From Sphingorhabdus sp. 109 (GTDB lineage: Bacteria > Pseudomonadota > Alphaproteobacteria > Sphingomonadales > Sphingomonadaceae), in NCBI RefSeq assembly GCF_902506555.1, contig NZ_LR732707.1:2689290-2753289 (forward strand): a stretch of 64,000 nt of DNA. The letters run 5' to 3'. Below the pieces are notes generated by a model, which saw only the letters and a program-made list of their open reading frames with translations, did no database searches and was not told the DNA's origin. The position numbers were made by a program, and so were the translations under genes. This document shows positions 29,751 to 40,347 of this stretch, one piece after another; the stretch's first letter is position 1, and every line of letters starts with the position of its first letter.

Positions 29751-31615
29751 CCCAGCAGCCTGTCGAACCAGCCGGCGGATGCGCGGGTGTTCCGGTTCAG
29801 GCCGGTTCCGCATTCAAGGCACAAGGCCTGGACATCCTCGCGCGCCAGCAAGCCCTGCGCGGTGGCCAGCGCTTCGCCGAGGATTGCCTTCTGGCGCTGC
29901 GCGGCCCAGCCGATAACTCCGGTGACCGGCGCGCTTTGCTGACGGATAAAGGGAATGGCATCAAAGGACAGCCCGGCAAATCCGGTCTGCGGGTCGAGAT
30001 ATTGCGCATGATAGTCGCCTTCGGCGATGCCCGCGCGCTTGGCCGCTTCGGCCAATGCTTCGGGCATTCCACCAAAGGCATCAACCAGTCCCAGTTGCCG
30101 CGCAGTACCGCCATCCCAGACCCGGCCCTGTCCGACCGTATCAACTTCTTCCGGCGTCTTGCCGCGCGCGGCCGCAACCAGCTTGATGAAGTCGCCATAG
30201 CTGTCTTCGACACCAGCCTGCAGGATCACATCGAGATCGTCGCTGAAGCCGCCGACAAAATCAGGCTCGCCGGACAGTGGTGTGGTCTGGACGCCGTCCG
30301 CCGTGATTCCCCATTTGGCAAGCGCCTTTTCAAAACTGGGTAGAACCGCGAACACGCCGATAGAACCGGTGATCGTGCCGGGCTCGGCAAAGATATGGTC
30401 GCCGGCCGTGGCGATCCAATAACCGCCGCTTGCCGCGACATCGCCCATCGAAATGACGACCGGCAGTTTCTTCTTCTTTGCTTCGAGCAGCGCCAGGCGG
30501 ATTTCCTCGCTGGCAAAGGCCGAGCCGCCGGGCGAATCCACGCGAACCACCAGCGCCTTGAGTTCTTCGTCTTCCAGAGCCGTGTAGATCAGTTCGGCAA
30601 TCCGTCCGCTGGCCGCCATGCCGGGGCCGGTATGGCCACCGACAATCTCGCCGGCGACGGTAATCACGCCGATCGCGGCGCCGTCTGTCTCGACCGGATG
30701 GGCGGCGACAAAGTCATCATAGTCGATCGCGTTGAAACGGTCCGGTGCGGGGGTTTCGTCCGTGCCGACCTGTTCGGCAACAAAGCGGTCGAACGCGGTC
30801 TTGTCACCCAGCTTGTCGATCAGCTTCTGCTGTATGGCAACCGCTGCATAATCGCCGCCGGCGTCGGCAACGAAGCTTGCAGGATCGTCGGCAAAGGCCT
30901 GGACCATCGCCTGCGGTCGCGATTTTTTGACATCGGCAAGCCAGCCGTCCCAGAGGACATTGTAGAGCGCCTGCGATGCTTCACGCGAGGCCGGCGACTG
31001 GTCGGCGCGCATATAAGGTTCGACCGCGCTCTTGTAGGTGCCGACGCGATAGATATTGGCGGTCACTCCGAGCCGGTCGATCAACCCCTTGTAATAGAGC
31101 CGGTTGCCGCCGGGTCCGGCAAAAATGATTCCGCCCATCGGATCCATCCAGATTTCCGTGGCATGGGCGGCCAGCTGATAGCTGTCATCGCTGTAGAAAT
31201 TGGCGAATGCGTAGACCGGTTTGCCGGCCTTTCTGGCGCGGGCGAGCGATTCGCCGATATCGGTCAGGCTGGTCTGGCCGCCGCCGACAAAGCTGCTGAG
31301 GTCGAGCACGATGGCTTTGACGCGGTCATCCTCCGCGCTGGCATCGATCGCACGGACGACATCGCGCAGGCGATATTCGCGCGGACTGTTGCCGGCGCCC
31401 GCCAGAAAATCCTCGAAGGTCGGGGCCGCCGGCTCTTCGACAATCACCCCGTTCAGGTCGAGCAGCAAGGCGCCGTCGCGGATCGCGCCGCTATTGGGCT
31501 GGGCCGATAGCAGGGCATAGAGCGCGCCGAAAAACAGCAGCATCGCGATCAGGACCATGCCGTCCTTTATCGCCACCAGAAACTTCCACGCTGCTCGCGC
31601 AAACTGCATATTCAT
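29723..31615 (-). CDS. sppA: Signal peptide peptidase SppA, 67-kDa type
   Basis: SppA digests cleaved signal peptides in the inner membrane. The 630-residue protein has an N-terminal anchor (about residues 18-38) and two tandem ClpP-like domains. The catalytic Lys is in YRVGTYKSAVEP (Lys195) and the Ser is in GDVAASGGYW (Ser396), the split Ser-Lys dyad of the long SppA form. It is transcribed toward the TRIC gene and its last nine codons overlap that gene. Confidence 0.93.
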   Translation of the reverse strand: MNMQFARAAWKFLVAIKDGMVLIAMLLFFGALYALLSAQPNSGAIRDGALLLDLNGVIVEEPAAPTFEDFLAGAGNSPREYRLRDVVRAIDASAEDDRVKAIVLDLSSFVGGGQTSLTDIGESLARARKAGKPVYAFANFYSDDSYQLAAHATEIWMDPMGGIIFAGPGGNRLYYKGLIDRLGVTANIYRVGTYKSAVEPYMRADQSPASREASQALYNVLWDGWLADVKKSRPQAMVQAFADDPASFVADAGGDYAAVAIQQKLIDKLGDKTAFDRFVAEQVGTDETPAPDRFNAIDYDDFVAAHPVETDGAAIGVITVAGEIVGGHTGPGMAASGRIAELIYTALEDEELKALVVRVDSPGGSAFASEEIRLALLEAKKKKLPVVISMGDVAASGGYWIATAGDHIFAEPGTITGSIGVFAVLPSFEKALAKWGITADGVQTTPLSGEPDFVGGFSDDLDVILQAGVEDSYGDFIKLVAAARGKTPEEVDTVGQGRVWDGGTARQLGLVDAFGGMPEALAEAAKRAGIAEGDYHAQYLDPQTGFAGLSFDAIPFIRQQSAPVTGVIGWAAQRQKAILGEALATAQGLLAREDVQALCLECGTGLNRNTRASAGWFDRLLGYSLSSAPR

Positions 31616-31666
31616 ATCCCTGTTTTGACCGGATTCACCCCCACTATATGGGATGACGCACCGATA

Positions 31667-32305
31667 TTACCAGCGGATAAGCCGGGGCACCAGCAAACGA
31701 CCGGCAATCGCGCATAATGCCACCGCCAGAGAATACCACAGGCCGATGTAGAATATGCTGTTGAACGGGCAATGCAGGCCATAAGCCGCCGCGCCCAGAG
31801 CGCCGGACGACATGCCGACGAGCCAGCCGGCCCGTTCCAGCGCTACCGGTGCGCCGCGGCGCAGCCAGAGCACCTGGGCCGCCGCTATGCCGAGACCCGC
31901 CAGCATGCTGACAGTCAGACATTCTACGCCATAGCGGGCCACCAATATTGCCATATCATCGGGTCTGGTCATCATCGCCATGACCGCTGCCGTGGCGGGA
32001 AAAAGCAGTGCCGCCGCGAGCGCCCATATCCAGCCCTTGAAGCTGTTGCCGACGGCCGGCTGGCTCATCGCGATGACGGCATAGCTGCTGGTCAGACCGA
32101 GCAGCAGCAGCGCTCCGCCACGCAGAAAGAACATCGGATGCGGCATGCCCATCAATAGGTCCCCGCGAACCCCGGCAAGCAGCGCAACCAGCACCGCCAC
32201 GACCGCGGCAACGGCCAGCGTCAGGGCAAAGCCGTTGCGATTTTTCAGTGGTTTTACCGGGGTCAAATCCTCGACGAGACGATTTATCATCATATCCGAC
32301 ATCAT
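31667..32305 (-). CDS. nrsF: NrsF-type anti-sigma factor (DUF1109)
   Basis: This is a 212-residue membrane protein with a short cytoplasmic N-terminus (NRLVEDLTPVKPL) and about six membrane segments. It carries the DUF1109 features GMPHPMFFLRGGALLLLGLTS and YGLHCPFNSIFYIGLWYS. In Caulobacter NrsF holds the ECF factor SigF at the membrane until metal stress. Here it lies 16 bases downstream of the sigma factor gene and closes the bufferin operon, so stress-triggered release of the sigma factor would induce the whole unit. The conserved Cys/His (LHCP) may take part in sensing. Confidence 0.9.
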   Translation of the reverse strand: MMSDMMINRLVEDLTPVKPLKNRNGFALTLAVAAVVAVLVALLAGVRGDLLMGMPHPMFFLRGGALLLLGLTSSYAVIAMSQPAVGNSFKGWIWALAAALLFPATAAVMAMMTRPDDMAILVARYGVECLTVSMLAGLGIAAAQVLWLRRGAPVALERAGWLVGMSSGALGAAAYGLHCPFNSIFYIGLWYSLAVALCAIAGRLLVPRLIRW

Positions 32306-32321
32306 ATATACTCTTTTACTG

Positions 32322-32846
32322 TCATTCTGTTTCGACCATCGAGGAGAGCTTTTTCAGCCCCCGATGGATATTCACTTTGACCAGCGATTCCGACTGGCCG
32401 GTTTTGGCCGATGCCTCGAGGATGCTGAGACCCTCGATCTTGACCAGGCTGATAACCTCGGCCTGTTTCGGCGGGATCCTGTCGAGCAGACGCTCGAGGC
32501 TGACTTTGGCAGCCACCGTTTCGTCCTGTGGATCGGCGGCCATTTCTTCGTAAAGCTGGTCATGCTCGTGCCGGTATATCTTGCGCAGGCTGTCGATCCA
32601 GCGATAGCGGCCGATGGCGGCGAGCCATGGCAGAAACGGCCTTGCCGGATCATAGCTGGCCCGTTTGCGATGCAGCGAGATCAGCGTTTCCTGTACCAGA
32701 TCATCGATCGCCGCCGGGTTGATCTTGTGCGCATAATAGCGCCGCAGCCATTTTTCGCATTCGGTCAGCAGGCTGGAATAGCAGAGCTTGTCACCGGCCT
32801 GCGCTTTGGTCATCAGACGCCGGAATGTTTCTTCGCTGGCGATCAT
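32322..32846 (-). CDS. sigF: ECF RNA polymerase sigma factor, SigF-like
   Basis: The 174-residue ECF sigma factor contains region 2 (DDLVQETLISLHRKRASYDPARPFLPWLAAIGRYRWID) and region 4 (DRIPPKQAEVISLVKIEGLSILEASAKTGQSESLVKVNIHRGLKKL), with no extra domains. It lies between the DoxX-like gene and nrsF. The promoter at 35298-35323 upstream of the precursor gene matches the SigF type, so the sigma factor most likely drives its own operon. Confidence 0.93.
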   Translation of the reverse strand: MIASEETFRRLMTKAQAGDKLCYSSLLTECEKWLRRYYAHKINPAAIDDLVQETLISLHRKRASYDPARPFLPWLAAIGRYRWIDSLRKIYRHEHDQLYEEMAADPQDETVAAKVSLERLLDRIPPKQAEVISLVKIEGLSILEASAKTGQSESLVKVNIHRGLKKLSSMVETE

Positions 32847-32850
32847 CGGT

Positions 32851-33291
32851 TCAGCCGAACTTGTGACCGGTCAGCCGGTCGAGCGAGAATAGTCCGCCAC
32901 CCCGCGCGATCAATATGCCGGCCAGCGCCACCCACAGGATATGCACTTGCCACCAGGCCTCGGGATAGACGAAAAACTGGATGACCAGCGTCATCACCAG
33001 CAGGCCGGCGGCGCCGATGCGGGTGAACAGGCCGAGCACCACGAGGATCGGGAGAAAATGTTCCGCGTAGGTCGCCAGCAGGCCGGTGATTTCCGGAAAG
33101 GGCATGCCATATTCCTCGCGGAACAGCAGAACCGTGGTGTCGCTCATCTGCAACCAGCTGCCGTCCTCGACCTTGGTGCGGGCGGAGCGCCAGAAAATAC
33201 CGGCCAGCGCCACGCGGACGAACAGCAGGGCAAGGCCCTCCGGTATTGCGCCGCTCACCAGGCGAATCATTTTCCGGATCATGGATTTCAT
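32851..33291 (-). CDS. bufD: DoxX-family membrane protein of the bufferin operon
   Basis: The 146-residue protein has four membrane segments and DoxX features (RVALAGIFWRSARTKVEDG, FPEITGLLATYAEHFLPILVVLGLFTRIGA). DoxX proteins accompany many MNIO operons and are taken to support redox or export steps in the membrane. It starts 1 base from the end of the DUF2063 gene and ends 4 bases before sigF, so it is firmly inside the operon. The symbol follows bufferin nomenclature by position; its function is inferred. Confidence 0.85.
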   Translation of the reverse strand: MKSMIRKMIRLVSGAIPEGLALLFVRVALAGIFWRSARTKVEDGSWLQMSDTTVLLFREEYGMPFPEITGLLATYAEHFLPILVVLGLFTRIGAAGLLVMTLVIQFFVYPEAWWQVHILWVALAGILIARGGGLFSLDRLTGHKFG

Positions 33292-33292
33292 A

Positions 33293-34024
33293 TCAATTTC
33301 CCTCGACTGGTGTCAGCGCCCCGGCCTGGATCAGCTTGATGATGGGCTGCATCGCCGTGGCTTCTTCCTCCAGTTCGAGCGCATGGGCCAAAAGGTTACC
33401 CATATTTGTGCAGCCAGGTATTTTTTCTGCGATCGCCCGTTCGGTTGCGCTCAGCGGATGGAGCAGGATCTGCGCTTCCGGCCGGGCGATCATCAGTGCG
33501 TCGGACTCCATGCCAGCCAGCTCGGCTAGCGCCGGCGACAGCGGCGCGGTCAGTCCGATCAGCCGCATCGCCGGATGAGGGGCCACCGGGAAGGCGAGCA
33601 GGTCGGCTTCGCCGAGCGTGGCGATATCGGTCAGCGCCAGTGGCAGGGCTTCGGCGCTGCGGTAGCTTTCCAGCCAGGCCCATTCGATCCGGGCAAGGTC
33701 GATGTTCTCGCCGCCATATCCGCGCTCTTGCAGAAAGGCAGGAAAGCCGGCGCCGATATGGTTGAGATCGCTGGCCATGACGGCCCGCTGCTCCACATAG
33801 GCACGCGAGAGGCGGTGAAAATCCTCATGGCCGATATGTTCGTGCAAGCGGGGATAGCAGTCTTCCAGCGCCACCAGCCGGGCATGGGAGATGGTGTTGG
33901 CGTGCGCCTTCAGGCCGAGCAGCGCCCGCGCTCTGTCTTCGGCGAACAGATCGTCAGGAAAATGCGCCGGTCCTTGCTGCAGGCAGGCGATAAAGCGCGA
34001 CTGGCCTTCAGCGAGCGAGGGCAT
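33293..34024 (-). CDS. bufC: DUF2063 partner protein of the MNIO enzyme
   Basis: The 243-residue protein has the N-terminal DUF2063 domain (LAEGQSRFIACLQQGPAHFPDDLFAEDRARALLGLKAHANTISHARLVALEDCYPRL) and a C-terminal beta-rich part resembling the RiPP recognition element-like region of such partners. These proteins bind the precursor and deliver it to the DUF692 enzyme. The gene overlaps the DUF692 gene by 17 bases, which suggests a fixed ratio of the two proteins. Confidence 0.9.
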   Translation of the reverse strand: MPSLAEGQSRFIACLQQGPAHFPDDLFAEDRARALLGLKAHANTISHARLVALEDCYPRLHEHIGHEDFHRLSRAYVEQRAVMASDLNHIGAGFPAFLQERGYGGENIDLARIEWAWLESYRSAEALPLALTDIATLGEADLLAFPVAPHPAMRLIGLTAPLSPALAELAGMESDALMIARPEAQILLHPLSATERAIAEKIPGCTNMGNLLAHALELEEEATAMQPIIKLIQAGALTPVEGN

Positions 34025-34922
34025 GGCACGGCTCTTCCGGCAGGGGGGCGGCCAATATTGTTTCCGCCTTCGTGACTTCCGCCATCAGCACATCATATGC
34101 GGGAATATCCGTGTCCCATTCGATCAGCGTGGCGATCGGGCCGGCGCGGGTGATGAAGCGGCGATAGAGGTCCCAGGTGACGTCGCTCACGATCGAGCCG
34201 TGATCGTCGATCAGCAATGGGCCGCTGTCATGGCTTTCCGTCGCATGGCCGGCGAGATGGATTTCGCCGACGATTGCCGGATCGATCGCATCGATATAGG
34301 CGTGCATGTCCAGTCCGACATTGGTCGCGGTCACCTCGACATTGTTGATGTCGAACAGCAGGCCGCAGCCCGCCTGGCGACAGAGTGCATGAATGAAGTC
34401 GGTTTCGCTCATCTCGTCGTCACGATAGGATAGATAGCGCGAAGGATTCTCGATCAGGATCGGACGCTGCAGGCGGTCCTGCACCTTGCCGATTTCGGCC
34501 GCAAAATGATCAAGCGCTTCCTGTGTATAGGGAATGGGCAGCAGGTCGGGATAGCGGTCATGGGCATTGCCGCTCCAGCTGAGATGATCCGAGACCATCG
34601 CCGGCTGATAGCGGTCGCACAGCGCGGCCAGCTTTTCCAGATCGTCTCTGTGGAGCCCTTCGGCGCTCCCGAGCGACAGGCCGACGCTATGAAAACTCAG
34701 GGGATAGACCCCGGCGATGGCGGTGAGCCAGCGGTGCGCCGGTCCGCCATCGCCGAAGTAATTCTGTGGATGTACCTCTACCCAGGAGGGCCGTTTCGCC
34801 TGCGCATCATCTTCCAGAACATGACTGTAATGAACCGACTTGAGACCGATGCCACCCGATGGGGGGAGGGAGTGCGGCATGGTGGTCACCGACGAAACAT
34901 GAGGGTCAGGAATAGCGGCCAT
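34008..34922 (-). CDS. bufB: Multinuclear non-heme iron-dependent oxidative enzyme (MNIO, DUF692)
   Basis: MNIO enzymes use two or three iron ions and O2 to remodel Cys residues of ribosomal peptides; bufferin-type members make thiooxazole-like groups. The 304-residue TIM-barrel shows the expected ligands in order: HYSHV, EVHPQNYF, SDHLSW, IENPSRY, DINNVEVTA, GEIHLAGHA, DDHGSIV and IEWDTDIP. It lies between the precursor gene (18 bases) and the DUF2063 gene (overlap). A short N-terminal extension precedes the GGIGLKSVHYSHV core, so an internal start near residue 15 is possible. Confidence 0.95.
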   Translation of the reverse strand: MAAIPDPHVSSVTTMPHSLPPSGGIGLKSVHYSHVLEDDAQAKRPSWVEVHPQNYFGDGGPAHRWLTAIAGVYPLSFHSVGLSLGSAEGLHRDDLEKLAALCDRYQPAMVSDHLSWSGNAHDRYPDLLPIPYTQEALDHFAAEIGKVQDRLQRPILIENPSRYLSYRDDEMSETDFIHALCRQAGCGLLFDINNVEVTATNVGLDMHAYIDAIDPAIVGEIHLAGHATESHDSGPLLIDDHGSIVSDVTWDLYRRFITRAGPIATLIEWDTDIPAYDVLMAEVTKAETILAAPLPEEPCHALAR

Positions 34923-34940
34923 CCACGGAATTTAGCGCGA

Positions 34941-35234
34941 TCAGCCCCGTTTGGGAACCGGTTTCGCATTGCCCTTGTGCGCGGTCAGCGTACCGCCCAT
35001 TTTGACGCAGCTGCCTTTGCTGACATATTTCCAGGCATTGCCCTGATAGTCGGCGGTGGAGGTGCCAGCGCAGGTCGTGCCGGGACCGGCGGCGCAGTCA
35101 TTTTTTCCGGCCAGCGCGACGCCATAGCATTTTTCCTTGGCTCCGGCGGCCTGGGCGGCGGTGGCGGAAAGGGTCAGGCTGGCAACCGCGGCAAGGGTTG
35201 CCGCTGCCGCGGTTGTTTTGGTCAGTGCAGACAT
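34941..35234 (-). CDS. bufA: Bufferin precursor peptide (DUF2282, BufA1-like)
   Basis: The 97-residue precursor has a Sec-type signal peptide (residues 1-29, ending in ATAAQA). The mature part has four Cys at 36, 47, 55 and 76 within [19 protein letters not shown] and GSCVK. This is the DUF2282 pattern of bufferins, periplasmic peptides whose Cys are modified by the MNIO enzyme to bind copper. The mature peptide ends in a basic [12 protein letters not shown] tail. It is first in an operon of six genes and has an ECF-type promoter 64 bases upstream. The role in copper buffering is known for Caulobacter relatives and inferred here. Confidence 0.92.
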   Translation of the reverse strand: MSALTKTTAAAATLAAVASLTLSATAAQAAGAKEKCYGVALAGKNDCAAGPGTTCAGTSTADYQGNAWKYVSKGSCVKMGGTLTAHKGNAKPVPKRG

Positions 35235-35297
35235 AATATTTCCTTTTTCAATTTGGGGGAACCCGTCCGAGCCTGCCGAGGCGGGCTCATAATGTCA

Positions 35298-35323
35298 TTC
35301 GACCGGCCTGCTGTTCCGGTTAC
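35298..35323 (-). promoter_or_regulatory. ECF sigma-F type promoter of the bufferin operon
   Basis: On the minus strand the sequence reads GTAACC, 16 bases, CGAA. As I recall, Caulobacter SigF promoters have this same -35/-10 pair. It lies 64 bases upstream of the precursor ATG. The untranslated leader between them contains an inverted repeat (35269-35288, GAGCC...GGCTC). The operon encodes the matching sigma and anti-sigma, which supports autoregulation. Confidence 0.8.
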
Positions 35324-35454
35324 AGCAGCGATGCGATACAATGCAGATTGCTGGCCGAACGAATCGCAATGCCTCGGAAATCCAACGAAAATGCAATGAA
35401 ATATTTTCCGTCCTTTCCCTTGACGGGGGATGAATAGCCATTACATGGGCCCTG

Positions 35455-35481
35455 TTAGCACTCGAAAGGAGAGAGTGCTAA
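35455..35481 (+). promoter_or_regulatory. CIRCE operator of groESL
   Basis: TTAGCACTC-N9-GAGTGCTAA is a perfect CIRCE element, the binding site of the heat-shock repressor HrcA, placed 79 bases before groES. A CTTGAC at 35419 may be the -35 part of a heat-shock or housekeeping promoter just upstream. The 325-base region between bufA and groES holds this operator, that promoter and the bufferin promoter and nothing else I can see. Confidence 0.96.
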
Positions 35482-35559
35482 TTCACACAAATTCTGCTCT
35501 GCCGACCGGCCATAGCGACTGGTCTGAAGAGATTTGGATTGGACAAGAAAGGGAAATCT

Positions 35560-35850
35560 ATGAAATTTCGTCCATTACATGACCGTGTACTGGTGCGTCG
35601 CGTCGAAGCGGATACCAAGACTGCTGGCGGCATCATCATTCCGGACAGCGCCCAGGAAAAACCATCTGAAGGCAAGGTTGTCGCTGTCGGCAATGGCCTG
35701 AAAGACGACAGTGGCAAAGCCACCCCGCTCGACGTCAAGAAAGGCGACAAGATCCTGTTCGGCAAATGGTCCGGCACGGAAGTCACCGTTGACGGCGAAG
35801 AACTGATCATCATGAAGGAAAGCGATATTCTCGGCATTCTCGAGAAATAA
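35560..35850 (+). CDS. groES: Co-chaperonin GroES
   Basis: GroES caps the GroEL cage. The 96-residue protein begins [18 protein letters not shown] and has the mobile loop around [22 protein letters not shown] and the C-terminal [27 protein letters not shown] start it at ATG 35560, which follows AAAGGGAA; a longer TTG reading at 35539 is not supported. It is co-transcribed with groEL, 47 bases downstream, under CIRCE control. Confidence 0.98.
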   Translation: MKFRPLHDRVLVRRVEADTKTAGGIIIPDSAQEKPSEGKVVAVGNGLKDDSGKATPLDVKKGDKILFGKWSGTEVTVDGEELIIMKESDILGILEK

Positions 35851-35882
35851 GCCTTTCTCCCATCATCATTTCAATCAACTAA

Positions 35883-37550
<1,668 letters not shown>

Positions 37551-37586
37551 ACCCGACCGTCCAGCGCGAGCTGTCTCAATCAAGAG

Positions 37587-37617
37587 GGGCCGGAAGGAAA
37601 CTTCCGGCCCTTTTTTT
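37587..37617 (+). terminator. Rho-independent terminator of groESL
   Basis: The perfect 10-bp stem GGGCCGGAAG / CTTCCGGCCC is closed by a GAAA tetraloop and followed by seven T residues. Confidence 0.97.
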
Positions 37618-37771
37618 GCTTTTTTTATAATGGCCAAGTCCATTCGCGCGACCGGTGGCCCCGACGCAAGCTGGTTACAAAAGCTATCATCTCTCTATCG
37701 GCGTTGATATAGGCGTTTTCTCAGGAGACGGATCCCGGCGGGCACCGGGGACAGGGTGAGGGACGGGATAT

Positions 37772-39148
37772 ATGGTCGCCAGCACATTTGATCTCTTCAA
37801 GATTGGCGTCGGCCCGTCGAGTTCGCATACGATGGGGCCGATGCTGGCCGCTGCCATGTTTGTCGAACGTCTGGACGAGTCCGACAGGCTGGGAAAGGTG
37901 ACAAGGCTGGAGACATTGCTCTTCGGTTCGCTGGCGCTGACCGGCAAGGGGCACGCGACCGACCGGGCCATTCTGCTGGGCCTTTCCGGTCAGAGACCGG
38001 ACAAAATTGAACCTGATGCTGCGGATCGATTGATTGATCACATCCGTTCCGGCGCCAAGATCAGCCTGAACGGTTCGCGGGAGATTGCCTTTGACGAGAC
38101 GGCGGACGTCATCTTCGACCAGAAAAAGCGGCTCGATTTTCACAGCAATGCGATGCGCTTCAATGCCTATTCCGGCGAGCACGTTATCGATACGCGAGTC
38201 TATTATTCGGTCGGCGGCGGCGCGATCCTGGACGAGGACCAGATCGGCAGCAACAATCCGGAAAGCGGTCTCTGGGATGTGCCGCATCCCTTCTGCTCGG
38301 GCGCCGATTTGCTCCGGATCGCAGAGGAAAAGGGCCTCTCTATCGCCGATATCATGCGCGATAACGAGCGGACGGAAAAATCCGATGACCAGATAAGCGC
38401 CGACATTCGTGCCATCGCCGACGCGATGTCGGCCTGTATCGATCGCGGAATCATGCAGAGCGGCATCTTGCCCGGTGGCCTGCGGGTCAAGCGCCGGGCG
38501 CCGCTGATCCACGCGCGTCTTATGGAGCGGCAGGAACGCGCCCTGTCCGATCCGCTGACCATTCTCGACTGGGTGAATCTGTGGGCGCTGGCGGTGAACG
38601 AGGAAAATGCCGCCGGCGGCAAGGTGGTGACCGCGCCGACCAACGGCGCCGCCGGGATCATTCCCTCGGTGCTGCGATTCTACGAGAGATTTGCGCCAAA
38701 GGCGGATGCAGCGGGCGTGGAGACCTTTCTGCTAACGGCAGCGGCGATCGGCTCCCTGTTCAAGGAAAATGCCTCGATTTCCGGCGCGGAAGTCGGTTGT
38801 CAGGGGGAAGTCGGCGTTGCCTGTTCGATGGCCGCAGCCGGTCTGACCGCGGCCTGGGGCGGCACGCCTTTGCAAGTAGAGAATGCCGCGGAAATCGGTA
38901 TGGAGCATAATCTCGGCCTGACCTGCGATCCGGTCGGGGGGCTGGTGCAGGTGCCCTGTATCGAGCGCAACGCGGTGGGTGCGGTCAAGGCGATCGAGGC
39001 GGCCCGCCTGTCGATACTTGGCGATGGCACGCACCGGGTCAGTCTCGACGAGGTGATCGAGACGATGCGCAAGACCGGTCTCGACATGTCCGAGCGCTAC
39101 AAGGAAACCTCGCAAGGTGGACTCGCCGTCAATTTGGTGGAATGCTGA
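37772..39148 (+). CDS. sdaA: L-serine ammonia-lyase (iron-sulfur type)
   Basis: The enzyme deaminates L-serine to pyruvate using a [4Fe-4S] cluster. The 458-residue single-chain form shows [19 protein letters not shown] at the N-terminus (beta domain) and the alpha-domain cluster region [17 protein letters not shown] with [21 protein letters not shown], which carries the Cys ligands. It stands alone after groEL with its own likely promoter. The MBL-fold gene starts 20 bases after its stop. Confidence 0.96.
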   Translation: MVASTFDLFKIGVGPSSSHTMGPMLAAAMFVERLDESDRLGKVTRLETLLFGSLALTGKGHATDRAILLGLSGQRPDKIEPDAADRLIDHIRSGAKISLNGSREIAFDETADVIFDQKKRLDFHSNAMRFNAYSGEHVIDTRVYYSVGGGAILDEDQIGSNNPESGLWDVPHPFCSGADLLRIAEEKGLSIADIMRDNERTEKSDDQISADIRAIADAMSACIDRGIMQSGILPGGLRVKRRAPLIHARLMERQERALSDPLTILDWVNLWALAVNEENAAGGKVVTAPTNGAAGIIPSVLRFYERFAPKADAAGVETFLLTAAAIGSLFKENASISGAEVGCQGEVGVACSMAAAGLTAAWGGTPLQVENAAEIGMEHNLGLTCDPVGGLVQVPCIERNAVGAVKAIEAARLSILGDGTHRVSLDEVIETMRKTGLDMSERYKETSQGGLAVNLVEC

Positions 39149-39168
39149 CCGAAACGGGAGGATTATCG

Positions 39169-40242
39169 ATGAAGAAGCTGGGTCTGGGGCTGCTGCTGAT
39201 GGTGCTGTTCGTGATCGGCGCTGCGCTGCTGTTTCAGGAGCAGATTGGCGAGCGGCTGTTTGCCGGCGCGGTCGAATCGGCGGTGACACGCGATGTTATC
39301 GGCGACCTGCCGGAGGGCATGCATGTCGCGCTCTGCGGTTCCGGATCGCCGTTGCCCGATCCGACCCGGGCCGGCCCCTGTTCGGCGGTGATCATCGACG
39401 GCAAGCTGTTCATTGTCGATATCGGCGGCGGCGCGGTGCGCAATCTGGGGCTGATGGGCCTCAATCCCGGCGCAACCGAAGCCCTGCTGCTCACCCATTT
39501 CCACAGCGATCATATCGACGGCATGGGCGAACTGATGCTGCAGCGCTGGGCTGGTGGCGGTCGTGATGCGCCGCTGCCGGTAATCGCGCCGGAGGGCGTC
39601 GACGCGATCGTCGACGGTCTGAACGCGGCTTATGCCGCCGACGTGCAATATCGCATCGCCCACCATGGCGAAGCGACGATGCCGGCTTCCGGTGCGGGCG
39701 GCGCGGCGCGGCCCTTCACATTCCCCGAAGGACAGGAACAGATGGTCGTCTACGACAAGCACGGTATCCGGATCACCGCCTTTTCCGTGGCCCATAAACC
39801 GATCACGCCCGCGGTCGGCTATCGCTTCGATTACAAGGGCCGCTCGGTCGTTTTCAGCGGCGATACGGTGAAACTGCCGGTCGTCGCCAATATCTGCAAC
39901 GGCTGCGATCTGCTGGTCCATGAAGTGCTGAACGCCAAGATGGTCGGCACGCTGGAAACGGCCTTTGAAAAGGCCGGTCGCAAACGGCTGGTGAAGATCA
40001 TGGCGGACATTCCCGACTATCACACGACACCGGTCGAGGCGGCGGAGACGGCGAAGGACGGGAAGGCGAAGATGCTGGTTTTCTCCCATATCGTTCCGGC
40101 ACTGCCGCTCGGCTATCTTGACGCCTATTTCATGAAAGGCGCCAACGCTGCCTATGACGGCCCGATTGTGCTCGGCAAGGACGGGAGGCTGTTCAGCCTT
40201 CCCGCCAATAAGGATAGTATCGAACAGGGCAGTTTGCTCTAA
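39169..40242 (+). CDS. MBL-fold metallohydrolase with N-terminal membrane anchor
   Basis: The 357-residue protein has an N-terminal hydrophobic segment (MKKLGLGLLLMVLFVIGAALLF) and a metallo-beta-lactamase domain with LLTHFHSDHIDG (HxHxDH) and VVFSGDTVKLP. It also has the later His in VFSHIVPA, in the tRNase-Z/arylsulfatase-like group. The anchor places it at the periplasmic face of the inner membrane, so tRNA processing is not its job; a phosphodiester, sulfate or lactone substrate is possible. The start at 39169 has GGGAGG at proper spacing; an ATG at 39142 inside sdaA is less likely. Confidence 0.85.
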   Translation: MKKLGLGLLLMVLFVIGAALLFQEQIGERLFAGAVESAVTRDVIGDLPEGMHVALCGSGSPLPDPTRAGPCSAVIIDGKLFIVDIGGGAVRNLGLMGLNPGATEALLLTHFHSDHIDGMGELMLQRWAGGGRDAPLPVIAPEGVDAIVDGLNAAYAADVQYRIAHHGEATMPASGAGGAARPFTFPEGQEQMVVYDKHGIRITAFSVAHKPITPAVGYRFDYKGRSVVFSGDTVKLPVVANICNGCDLLVHEVLNAKMVGTLETAFEKAGRKRLVKIMADIPDYHTTPVEAAETAKDGKAKMLVFSHIVPALPLGYLDAYFMKGANAAYDGPIVLGKDGRLFSLPANKDSIEQGSLL

Positions 40243-40258
40243 TTTGGCGGCAGTTCCT

Positions 40259-40341
40259 GTGTTCCGGCGCAGGCAGGAGCCCATCTCCTGAAATTGCGTC
40301 TAAACGCACAAGCGGGAGATGGGCCCCGCCTTCGCGAGGGT
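40259..40341. repeat. Third pair of the GC-rich REP-like elements
   Basis: Element 40259-40290 (GTGTTCCGGCGCAGGCAGGA then GCCCATCTCC) and its inverse at 40312-40341 (GCGGGAGATGGGCCCCGCCT then TCGCGAGGG) have 21 bases between them. They fill the space between the MBL-fold gene and the oxidoreductase, and the last GAGGG sits at ribosome-site distance from the next ATG. Confidence 0.85.
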
Positions 40342-40347
40342 ATGACC

